Source: Rhodopseudomonas boonkerdii
Lineage (GTDB): Bacteria; Pseudomonadota; Alphaproteobacteria; Rhizobiales; Xanthobacteraceae
Reading direction: 5' to 3'
NCBI RefSeq assembly: GCF_021184025.1
Contig: NZ_CP036537.1
Span: forward strand, 1 to 64,000
DNA length: 64,000 nt
This document shows positions 56,936 through 64,000 of this stretch, piece after piece (position 1 is the stretch's first letter; every line of letters starts with the position of its first letter). The notes under the pieces are model-generated. The model made no database searches. It saw nothing but the letters and a program-made list of their open reading frames with translations, and was not told where the DNA came from. The translations under genes were made by a program, and so were the position numbers.

Positions 56936-58687
56936 ATGACTGTGACCCAGTTGGTTCGCGCCGCCTTCGAAACGCTGACTGCCCGGAAGAACGGACCGAC
57001 ACTCTATGACCTGTGCGACCCCATTCTTCGCCATCCTGGTACCGGCGACGCCCATATCGTCAAATTCTACAATACGGCGCTCGGGAACCCGGCACTTCGG
57101 TCATTGCTGCGACGGACCGGCCTGCCCGAATTGAGCGATCCCGACCGTTTCAAAGCCCTCCAGAACGCTCTGATCGCTGCCCGGGACGATGCCATGCCGG
57201 ATTGGGCGGCAATCGGTCGGCCAGTGGCCGAGCTGCTTGATACCGTCAGCCTGACGCATCCGGCTCCGCCTCAAGTACCGGCGGCCGGTTGCGCACCCCC
57301 GATCGATCAGATCGACGACGTGATCCGCAGTTGCGGCAAGCATCTGCTGGGCTCTTTTGAAAAAAATGGCTTCATCCCGACCTATGCGGCCTTCAATCTG
57401 ATCGGCGATCCCGACATGCATGGCAGGGAGTTCCTGATGGCGCTGACCGGGTTGAATGCCCGCGGTTACAAGAACTCGACCCTGCTGTTTACGCTCGCAC
57501 GCATCTTCATCGCCCGCTCGCCCGCGGCGAAACTGATCAATCCGCCCTGGACCGGTATTGCCGAGCTGATGTGGGAGCCGGTGCAGATTCGCCATCGCTC
57601 CGCCTATTACGACGCCTTTTTCACCGAGGCCCTGCTTGCTTTCGGCGAGACCGGACTATCAACCCGCGATCAGCTCGCAAAATCGCGCTGCGCCATCGAT
57701 GCGATGATCGAGTTCTGCCTTGTCACTTCACGCGAGGAGGTGAAAGCGCATGACGGCAGCAGGGTCCATGTGGTCACGGCACTGGCGCCGCCCCCGCATC
57801 CACGCTTCAGTCGTTTCTTCGCACAGATCAAACAGGATCTCGGCTTCGGCATCTATGTGCCGGACTGCGACACCACGGCTTGCTCGTTTTCTGCCGCAAC
57901 GCAGGCCGGTTCGAACGATCCTGTTCTCGATCAACCGCTGCTCGACTTCTATGCGGGTTATCAGGTCAACGAAGGCAGCAACGAACCGCTCGTCACGGTG
58001 CCGATCAACGACACCATCAATTATGACGGCGCCATCGCCACCTGGATCGACAATCTCGACGGCCAGCGCCCCTATGGCAACGATCTGGACCCCACACTCA
58101 ATCTCGATGTGCTCGAAGTTTCGTTCCGCAACTGCACCCGCTGGCAGATACTGGAAACACCCAAGCGGCTGTTAACAGTGCAGCGAATTATCGGTTTTCA
58201 ACGACGGCTCGTCGAATCCGGCGCCTTCGCCGATCCGAAATCGCATATCTATTATCTGCCGGAGCTCTACTGCGCTTATTTCGGCCGCTGCTACGCGGCA
58301 TTTCGCGCACTGCCCGACGATGCGCAACGCAAGCTCGATCCCGACAATACATTCGAATTCATCAAGCCACACATTCTCGCTTATGTCGCAGAGGAAATGA
58401 TCGCCCGCGAGATGAACGTGTTCGACGCGGCCCTCGCACTGATGACGCTGGGCCATCTCGGCGGCGACATCGCGCTCTTTGTTCCGCCGTTGCAATGCAT
58501 CATTCGCAACCATGGCGAAGGCGGCCGCAAGGGACCTTTCAAGGCCTATGAATGGAACAAGATGAAGACACCTACCCGCATTCTGGTTGGCGGACCTGAA
58601 GTCACTTCGGCTTTCGTACTTATGGGTCTTGCCCTGGCGCGGCCCGTACTACAGAGCCGCCAATCGTCTCCGCTCGCGCGGAGTTGA
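56936..58687 (+). CDS. Uncharacterised protein, terpene-cyclase-like toroid suspected
   Basis: I do not know this 583-residue protein. It is mostly helical, soluble, and lacks a signal peptide. A DCDTTA motif at 310-315, preceded by Pro309, recalls the DxDD/DxDT catalytic acid of class II terpene cyclases; later pieces such as NLDGQRPYGNDLDPTLNLDVLEVS (in parts) and SHIYYLPELYCAYFGRCYAAF look like the repeated helices of alpha/alpha-toroid proteins. Product and substrate are unknown. The ATG at 56936 is chosen after a gaaag RBS; a longer frame from 56801 adds an Arg-rich, non-conserved-looking tail. Its stop precedes the nuclease gene by 88 bases. Confidence 0.6.
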   Translation: MTVTQLVRAAFETLTARKNGPTLYDLCDPILRHPGTGDAHIVKFYNTALGNPALRSLLRRTGLPELSDPDRFKALQNALIAARDDAMPDWAAIGRPVAELLDTVSLTHPAPPQVPAAGCAPPIDQIDDVIRSCGKHLLGSFEKNGFIPTYAAFNLIGDPDMHGREFLMALTGLNARGYKNSTLLFTLARIFIARSPAAKLINPPWTGIAELMWEPVQIRHRSAYYDAFFTEALLAFGETGLSTRDQLAKSRCAIDAMIEFCLVTSREEVKAHDGSRVHVVTALAPPPHPRFSRFFAQIKQDLGFGIYVPDCDTTACSFSAATQAGSNDPVLDQPLLDFYAGYQVNEGSNEPLVTVPINDTINYDGAIATWIDNLDGQRPYGNDLDPTLNLDVLEVSFRNCTRWQILETPKRLLTVQRIIGFQRRLVESGAFADPKSHIYYLPELYCAYFGRCYAAFRALPDDAQRKLDPDNTFEFIKPHILAYVAEEMIAREMNVFDAALALMTLGHLGGDIALFVPPLQCIIRNHGEGGRKGPFKAYEWNKMKTPTRILVGGPEVTSAFVLMGLALARPVLQSRQSSPLARS

Positions 58688-58775
58688 GACAATCTATCCA
58701 TCGCGCTCTGGCATCCGCGACGAAATGGCGGCACTGTTCTTCGATTGTCGTCACGATCCTGTAATTCAAGGCCTC

Positions 58776-59507
58776 ATGCGCATGTCCCGCCTGTTCTGCT
58801 TCGTCCTCCTCATTCTCAGCCTGCCGACATTGGCTGAGGCCGCCGATGTCACCGGCGTTCCGAAGATCCGCGACGCCAATCAGGTCACCATCGGCAACAC
58901 GCGTATCCGTCTCGCGGGATCCGACGCTCCCGGGCTCGATCAGCTATGTCTCAATACTGATAGCGAACGCTGGAACTGCGGCGTCGCCGCCCATGATGCG
59001 CTGGTGGCGCGGGCGAGCGACAAGATTTGGACCTGCCGCCCGCAACGTACCGATCGTTTCGGTCGCACCATCGCCAAATGCGAGGCCGACGGTGAAGACA
59101 TCGCGCAATGGCTGGTGAAGAACGGCTGGGCGCTGTCCTATGTTCGTTTCTCCCATGCCTATGATGCGGACGAGAAAACGGCTCGCGAAGCACCGATCGG
59201 ACTTTGGACCGGCGCCTTCGTCGCGCCGTGGGACTGGCGTGTCCGCAATAAGAAAGCGGGGACACTCGGCGCAGTCAAACCGACGCCCGAGACGCTACCG
59301 ATCCTGCTTGCATCGGCATCTGGCGCCACACCGCCCTCGCCAGCCTGCCGGATCAAGGGAAATGTCAACCGCTCCGGCGTCTGCATCTATCACACTCCGG
59401 AAAGCCGCTGGTATGCCAAGATCAAGATGCGCGTCAGCAAGGGCACACGCTGGTTTTGTTCTAAAGAAGAGGCCGAAGCCGCCGGTTGCCGCGAAACTCG
59501 TCGATGA
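58776..59507 (+). CDS. Secreted SNase-like (thermonuclease) family protein, altered active site
   Basis: The product is 243 residues with a signal peptide (MRMSRLFCFVLLILSLPTLAEA), a staphylococcal-nuclease-like domain (about 25-155: NTRIRLAGSDAPGLDQLC, WNCGVAAHDALVA, DRFGRTIAKCEADGEDIAQWLV) and a C-terminal Cys/Trp-containing module (CRIKGNVN; RWFCSKEEAEAAGC). Active SNases have DAPE; here the Glu position is Gly (DAPG), while both Arg residues (RLAG, FGR) remain. Activity may be reduced. ATGs at 58776 and 58782 are both plausible starts; a longer frame from 58587 overlaps the upstream gene. Confidence 0.82.
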   Translation: MRMSRLFCFVLLILSLPTLAEAADVTGVPKIRDANQVTIGNTRIRLAGSDAPGLDQLCLNTDSERWNCGVAAHDALVARASDKIWTCRPQRTDRFGRTIAKCEADGEDIAQWLVKNGWALSYVRFSHAYDADEKTAREAPIGLWTGAFVAPWDWRVRNKKAGTLGAVKPTPETLPILLASASGATPPSPACRIKGNVNRSGVCIYHTPESRWYAKIKMRVSKGTRWFCSKEEAEAAGCRETRR

Positions 59508-59567
59508 TCCAATCGCCCGGCGATGACATCACGGCGCTGACGTGGCAGGGTCCGCCGGCGATTCCCC

Positions 59568-60428
59568 ATGGGCGAGATCTTGGACCAGCCGGACAGCCAT
59601 CCCATAGCAGAGCAGCAGCGCCGTAGCCGGACCTATCGGGCGCTGCGGCTGACGCTGCTTGCCGGGATCATCTATGGCGGCATCGCATATTTGCTGTTGC
59701 CCGAACTCTGGACTCACTATGAGCACCAGCAATCGCTGGCCGGCATGCCGATGACCACCATGACCCCGCAGGGCATTCCCGGCGATCCCATCAATATTGG
59801 CCTGATCGGCGACAGGAAGGACGTCATCTGCGCTATGCATGCGGCAGGCTGGTATCCGGCCGATCCGGTGACGCTGAAATCGTCGCTCGAGATCATCGGC
59901 AGCGTGCTGCTCGATCGCCCCTATCATAACGCGCCGGTGTCACCGCTGATCTATCTTGGCCGCCGCGAAGATCTCGCTTTCGAGAAACCGTCCGGCACCA
60001 GTCCCGATCGTCGCCATCACGTGCGACTCTGGCTGGTGCTTGAGAAAGGGCAGGAGGATCGCCCGGTTTGGCTCGGCGATGCCACCTTCGATCGCAGCGT
60101 CGGCATCAGCAAGTACACCGGGGCCATCACCCATCATATCGCCGCAGATGTCGATGCCGAACGTGCGCTGCTCGCCGACGATCTCGAAAAGGCAGGTATG
60201 GTGGAGGCCAAGTATCAAGTCACCGGTGTCGGTCCCACTATCGCCGGCCGTAATGGCGGCGGCGATCTGTACTTCACCGACGGCGAGATCTGGATCCAGC
60301 GTCTCGTGGTCGGCTGCGCGAAGCGCAGCGAGCCACCCGAAACGATCCCGAGCCCGGCCGCGACCGAAATCAAGGACCAGATCTTCCGCGCCGTCGCGAA
60401 CGTGATCGGCCCGACATCGACAAACTGA
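59568..60428 (+). CDS. LssY C-terminal domain protein, membrane-anchored
   Basis: This 286-residue protein has one hydrophobic segment near the N-terminus (about 27-47) and an LssY-C-type domain after it: DPINIGLIGDRKDVICAMHAAGWYPADPVTLKSSL (in parts), PLIYLGRREDLAFEKP, HHVRLW and THHIAADVDAERALLADDL. The domain occurs fused to PAP2 phosphatases or alone; its function is unknown. It is expected to be anchored in the inner membrane facing the periplasm. Confidence 0.78.
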   Translation: MGEILDQPDSHPIAEQQRRSRTYRALRLTLLAGIIYGGIAYLLLPELWTHYEHQQSLAGMPMTTMTPQGIPGDPINIGLIGDRKDVICAMHAAGWYPADPVTLKSSLEIIGSVLLDRPYHNAPVSPLIYLGRREDLAFEKPSGTSPDRRHHVRLWLVLEKGQEDRPVWLGDATFDRSVGISKYTGAITHHIAADVDAERALLADDLEKAGMVEAKYQVTGVGPTIAGRNGGGDLYFTDGEIWIQRLVVGCAKRSEPPETIPSPAATEIKDQIFRAVANVIGPTSTN

Positions 60429-60496
60429 TGACGTCACAATATTGATTTTGCCCCGTGCCATGCGACGATGGCCGATCAATTCAACAAGGACAAAAA

Positions 60497-61675
60497 ATGG
60501 TCGTTCGCGCAGGTCGTGAGTTTCTCGCCATCCCCGGCCCTACCACCATGCCAGACGAAGTGCTGCGAGCAATGCATCGCCCGCCGCTGGACATCTATTC
60601 AGACGCCATGGTGCAGCTTACTCACGGGCTGCTCGACGACCTGCGTACAGTGTTCGCGACCAAAGGCCGAACCTATATCTACATCGCCAACGGTCATGGC
60701 ACATGGGAAGCGACTCTCACCAATGTCTTGTCGCGTGGCGACAGGATTCTGGTGCTTGAGAGCGGCCGTTTCGCCGTCGGCTGGGGTAATGCAGCGCGCC
60801 TCATGGGCGTCGACGTCCAGAGCCTGAAGGGTGACTGGAATCGCGCCATCCGGCCGGCCGAGGTCGAGGCGGCGCTGCGCCAGGATGTCGAGCACAAGAT
60901 CAAGGCTGTCCTCGCCGTGCAGATCGACACGGCATCGGGTGCCTATAACGATATCGAAGCGATCGGTAAGGCGATCAAGGCTGCGGGCCATCCGGCGCTG
61001 TTCATGGTCGATGCGGTCGCTTCGCTCGGCTGTATGCCGTTCGAGATGGATGCCTGGGGCATCGATGTCGCGATGTCCGCCTCGCAGAAGGGGCTGATGA
61101 CGCCGCCAGGCCTCGGCTTTGTCGCAGCCAACGACCGCGCCCGCGAAGTGCACAAATCGGCCGGCTTGCGCACACCCTATTTCGACTGGACCGAGCGCGA
61201 CGGCAATGAACATTACCAAAAGCATTCCGGCACGGCGCCGGTGCATCTGATGTTCGCCCAGCGTCAGGCGCTCGACATGCTGTTCGACGAGAAACTGGAC
61301 AACGTATTCCAGCGCCACCGCTTGCTGGCGGATGCTGTGCGGCGCGCGGTAACCGTCTGGGCGGAAGGTGGCGCACTCAGCTTCAACATTACCGCGCCGA
61401 AAGAACGCGCCAACACCGTCACGACGATCAAGATGGCGAATCCGGCGCCACTGCTCGCCTATTGCCGGGAGAAATGCGGCGTCATTCTCGGCGTCGGCAT
61501 CGGCGATCTGCAGGGCAAGGCGTTTCGCATTGCCCATATGGGCCACGTCAATGCACCGATGATCCTCGGAACGCTCAGCGTTGTCGAAATGGGCCTGCAG
61601 GCGCTCGGCATCCCGCATGGCAAGGGCGGCGTGACGGCGGCCATCAACTATCTCGGCGAGAACGTGAAACCTTAG
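60497..61675 (+). CDS. Class V aminotransferase (alanine/serine-glyoxylate type)
   Basis: This 392-residue PLP enzyme begins FLAIPGPTTMPDEVLRAM, has GHGTWEATLTNVLSRGDRILVLE, the VDAVASLGCMPFEMDAWGID segment with the PLP-pyridine Asp, and SASQKGLMTPPG with the Schiff-base Lys. It matches the serine-glyoxylate / alanine-glyoxylate aminotransferase group, which moves amino groups to glyoxylate. The ATG at 60497 has an aagga RBS six bases upstream; the in-frame ATG at 60455 is less likely. Confidence 0.9.
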   Translation: MVVRAGREFLAIPGPTTMPDEVLRAMHRPPLDIYSDAMVQLTHGLLDDLRTVFATKGRTYIYIANGHGTWEATLTNVLSRGDRILVLESGRFAVGWGNAARLMGVDVQSLKGDWNRAIRPAEVEAALRQDVEHKIKAVLAVQIDTASGAYNDIEAIGKAIKAAGHPALFMVDAVASLGCMPFEMDAWGIDVAMSASQKGLMTPPGLGFVAANDRAREVHKSAGLRTPYFDWTERDGNEHYQKHSGTAPVHLMFAQRQALDMLFDEKLDNVFQRHRLLADAVRRAVTVWAEGGALSFNITAPKERANTVTTIKMANPAPLLAYCREKCGVILGVGIGDLQGKAFRIAHMGHVNAPMILGTLSVVEMGLQALGIPHGKGGVTAAINYLGENVKP

Positions 61676-61699
61676 ATCGTTTGCGACCATGATAGAGCC

Positions 61700-61866
61700 G
61701 TGTCCCGGGCGCGCTGCAGCGCAGGCGATGCGACGCGTCGCCGACAACGCTGCTGCGCAGAACCGGGACCGTGCAAAGCGTGGCGTTTGTTGCGGTCCCG
61801 GCTCTGCGGAGCGGCATGCCTGCGAAGCTTCGCTTCGCTTGGAATGCCGCGTCGCGTCCGGGACAC
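61700..61866. repeat. 167-bp composite palindromic element
   Basis: Outer arms gtgtcccgggcgcg (61700-61713) and cgcgtccgggacac (61853-61866) are inverted repeats with one mismatch, and inner arms accgggaccg (61762-61771) and cggtcccg (61793-61800) form a second pair, so the element is two palindromes in tandem, like a bacterial interspersed mosaic or a small MITE. It fills the gap between convergent genes. Short open frames across it are spurious. The outer arm is shared with the repeat at 39225. Confidence 0.7.
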
Positions 61867-61890
61867 GATTCCATCAAAACAAAAACTGCG

Positions 61891-63234
61891 CTAGGCCTCG
61901 CCCGCTTCACGATGATCTCGCCTGGTTTCCGGCATCACCAGCAGGATGAGCAGAAAACCCAGCGCTGCGACACAGGACAGGCCGACAAAAGCGACCGGCG
62001 CACCGAACCTGTCCGCCACATAACCCGCGGTGACGGTGCTGAGCGATGCACCGATGCCGGTCGCGGTACCAATGATCCCCTGCGCCAGATTGAATCGACC
62101 GCGACCGAAAGTGATATCGGATACGATCAGCGGAATCATCACGGCAAAGACCGCTGCGGTGATGCCATCGAAGATCTGCACGGCAACGAGCGCAAACGGA
62201 TCGGTCACTACCGAGAATAGCAGACCGCGGATCGCGAGCGCTGTGAACGCCGCCAACAACAATGGCCGGCGCCCCCATTGCTGGGCTTTGCGGCCGATCG
62301 TCGGCGAGGTCGCAGCGACAAAGGCCTGCGGCACCACGATACAGAAAGCGATGAGCGCCGGGGCCCAATCGGCCGAGCGCGTGGTGACGACGCCGGCCAT
62401 CAACGGCAGCATGGCCGCATTGGCGAGCTGGAGCAACAGCACGGCGCAGCCAAAGATCAGCAAAGGTTTCTGGCGCACGAGATCGCGGAAGCGAAACGGT
62501 GGGGTGTTCTCGTTCTGCCCGGTCGCCTGACCATGAGCACGCGCCGGATCGATCTCCTGATGGCGAATACGCGACAGCGCATAGAGCACCGGAATCGCCA
62601 AAAGGAACGTGACGATGAACACCGAACGGCTCGACAACAGATAGCCGCAAGTCCCCATCACCGCGGCCGCCACGCCATTGCCGAGCGATGCGAAGCGCGC
62701 ATTCCGACCGAGACGTTCACCGATGCGCATCGGCCCAACCAGACCGAGACTGATCGCAGCTATCGCAGGGCCGAGCACGCAGCTCGCCATGGCATGCAAC
62801 GTCGCGGCCGTGGCGACGACAGGGAAAATCGGCAGCGCCGCATAAGCGAGCGCACAACAGGCGATCGTGCATACCGCGGCGCCAGCGACGAGCCGTGTCG
62901 AACGCACGGCATCGATGATAGCGCCACCCGGGATCTGGCCGAGCAGCGCGATGATGCCGCCGATCGACAATACGAAGCCGATTTCGACCTGTGTCCACTT
63001 CTGCGTGGTCAAGTAAACTGCGACGAAAGGCCCGAAGCCGGTCTGCACATCGGCGAGGAAGAAGATGAACCAATCGAGCCCGCGCAGACTCTGTCTCGAA
63101 GGCTCCGGCGGTCGGCGATCCGGCCTCTTGTCTTCAGTCTCCGGAGCGATCCGGGGAGCGCACGCAATCTCCGGCACCGCCTCGTTCTCGGGCCGGATAC
63201 GGTCGGGAGCACGTGTGGTCGCCTGAACCGCCAA
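61891..63234 (-). CDS. MFS transporter
   Basis: This 447-residue protein has a cytoplasmic N-terminal tail of about 50 residues, rich in Arg, Pro and Glu, then twelve hydrophobic segments; the loop after the second helix is LGQIPGGAIIDAVRSTR. The substrate is unknown. The start is a TTG at 63234 lying directly after the stop of the PRC-barrel gene, with aggag six bases before it inside that gene; no ATG occurs before the first helix, so translational coupling with a TTG start is the best reading. Confidence 0.85.
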   Translation of the reverse strand: MAVQATTRAPDRIRPENEAVPEIACAPRIAPETEDKRPDRRPPEPSRQSLRGLDWFIFFLADVQTGFGPFVAVYLTTQKWTQVEIGFVLSIGGIIALLGQIPGGAIIDAVRSTRLVAGAAVCTIACCALAYAALPIFPVVATAATLHAMASCVLGPAIAAISLGLVGPMRIGERLGRNARFASLGNGVAAAVMGTCGYLLSSRSVFIVTFLLAIPVLYALSRIRHQEIDPARAHGQATGQNENTPPFRFRDLVRQKPLLIFGCAVLLLQLANAAMLPLMAGVVTTRSADWAPALIAFCIVVPQAFVAATSPTIGRKAQQWGRRPLLLAAFTALAIRGLLFSVVTDPFALVAVQIFDGITAAVFAVMIPLIVSDITFGRGRFNLAQGIIGTATGIGASLSTVTAGYVADRFGAPVAFVGLSCVAALGFLLILLVMPETRRDHREAGEA

Positions 63235-63933
63235 TTATCGCTCCTGCATGGTAATGGGCGGAAATTTCAGCGGCGTCAGCGTACCGGACGCACCGAGAAC
63301 GACGATCGGTTGATCGTCCTTGTATTCCGGCGCGGCCCGCACCTGTTCGCGCGTCAGATCGAGCGTAATGCTCGCGGTCTTATCGGCCACGTTCCAGAAA
63401 TGCAGCGCTGCCCAATCGACCACGATCTTGCGCGAGCCGACACCGAGAAACCCGCCGAAGTCGATGACGGCGCCGCGCACCTGCCCAGCGCGGTCGACGA
63501 TGACATCGGCGATGCGGCCCATGTTCTCGCTGGCCGGACTGCGCACATCCCGCCCGAGAATCCCTTTGGCATCGAATGCATCGATCACCGTCACCGACGG
63601 CGGCTTGGCGGCAGGCGGCACCGCATCGGGCTTTGCGGCATCCTGCCGTGGTGCGAGAGCCGGAGAAGCGGACTTCGCAGGATCACTCGCAGCAGGCGGC
63701 GCAACCGCTTGCGCAGGCGGCGACTGCTGCTCCAATGTCGGCGCGGGTGGCGGAACCGCTTGCTGCGATGGCGGCGGTGCCGGGTTGGCGGCAGGCGTCG
63801 AATCCGACGGCGCAGCCGGTGACGATGGCGTCGTATCGGAGTTGGACGATGGCACAGGTGCATCCGCCGCGAAGGCCGCAGCATTCACCGCCAATACAGC
63901 AAGCATTCCGGCAACAAGACGGATTGCGGGCAT
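63235..63933 (-). CDS. Secreted PRC-barrel domain protein
   Basis: The product is 232 residues with a signal peptide (MPAIRLVAGMLAVLAVNAAAFA), a long Pro/Ala/Ser/Gln-rich region (about 25-120) and a C-terminal PRC-barrel domain (DAFDAKGILGRDVRSPASENMGRIADVIVDRAGQVRGAVIDFGGFLGVGSRKIVV, in parts). PRC-barrel proteins bind partners or lipids; this one should be periplasmic. The ATG at 63933 has a gagga RBS. The stop abuts the TTG start of the MFS transporter, indicating an operon. Confidence 0.85.
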   Translation of the reverse strand: MPAIRLVAGMLAVLAVNAAAFAADAPVPSSNSDTTPSSPAAPSDSTPAANPAPPPSQQAVPPPAPTLEQQSPPAQAVAPPAASDPAKSASPALAPRQDAAKPDAVPPAAKPPSVTVIDAFDAKGILGRDVRSPASENMGRIADVIVDRAGQVRGAVIDFGGFLGVGSRKIVVDWAALHFWNVADKTASITLDLTREQVRAAPEYKDDQPIVVLGASGTLTPLKFPPITMQER

Positions 63934-64000
63934 GAACAGTTCCTCACTCAGACTCGTCGCTGACACCAAACGCGACAGCGACCCGAACGCATCAATGCGT

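Noticed and set aside
56768..57055. 95-codon minus-strand frame upstream of the large orphan gene
   Set aside because: No RBS, overlaps the 5' end of the plus-strand gene, no recognisable sequence; kept only as intergenic.
61644..61910. Short open frames across the 61.7-kb repeat
   Set aside because: They read through a palindromic repeat; such translated repeats are a frequent source of false genes in this bacterial group.
62278..63822. 514-codon plus-strand frame opposite the MFS and PRC-barrel genes
   Set aside because: Ends in a long Arg-rich tract that is merely the complement of the Pro/Ala-rich linker; no start signal.

Overview
The window is chromosomal DNA, rich in G+C, from an alphaproteobacterium of the Bradyrhizobium / Rhodopseudomonas / Afipia / Tardiphaga group (Nitrobacteraceae). 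This placement rests on protein flavour (DnaA, RegA/RegB, GyrB), on intergenic palindromes of a kind I associate with these genomes, and on the many one-regulator-one-transporter modules; no rRNA or complete tRNA gene is visible to refine it. Base 1 is the first base of dnaA, so the sequence was probably rotated to start there.

Layout. 1-8 kb: replication core dnaA-dnaN-recF-gyrB, with an FUSC-type membrane protein gene between recF and gyrB. 8-14 kb: a MarR regulator facing a RidA-like gene and a ribose-type ABC importer (ATPase, two permeases, binding protein), followed by the remains of a serine hydrolase gene. 14.5-25 kb: a LysR-controlled FAD monooxygenase plus Bug-type binding protein; a LysR / EamA exporter pair; a GntR regulator facing an SsuABC-like importer and an amidohydrolase. 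25-32 kb: a compact minus-strand respiratory block, cyoABCD-surf1-regB-regA, joining the cytochrome bo-type quinol oxidase to a redox-sensing two-component system. 32-47 kb: accessory metabolism and transport (MFS, SDR/TetR pair, NTF2-like, DUF2867, a second FUSC protein, PrpD family, DUF1080, pirin, purC, gabD, serine hydrolase, hppD with a divergent Lrp-type regulator, metallo-beta-lactamase-fold hydrolase).

48-57 kb is the most unusual part. An envelope locus contains a secreted caspase-fold protein with TPR repeats, an OmpA-type protein, an RND pump permease encoded between two different periplasmic adaptor genes, and a second caspase-fold protein on the opposite strand. Both caspase-fold proteins have Tyr and Ser where active caspases have His and Cys, so both look like pseudo-enzymes. 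57-64 kb: a large unrecognised protein with a DxDTTA motif reminiscent of terpene-cyclase-like toroids, an SNase-type secreted nuclease lacking the usual Glu, an LssY-C protein, a class V aminotransferase, a 167-bp palindromic intergenic element, and an MFS transporter translationally coupled to a PRC-barrel protein.

Several intergenic regions carry perfect inverted repeats placed like operators or 5'UTR structures (8676, 18928, 20598, 31932, 39318, 44235). All functional statements come from reading the sequence and from family knowledge; no database search was run.
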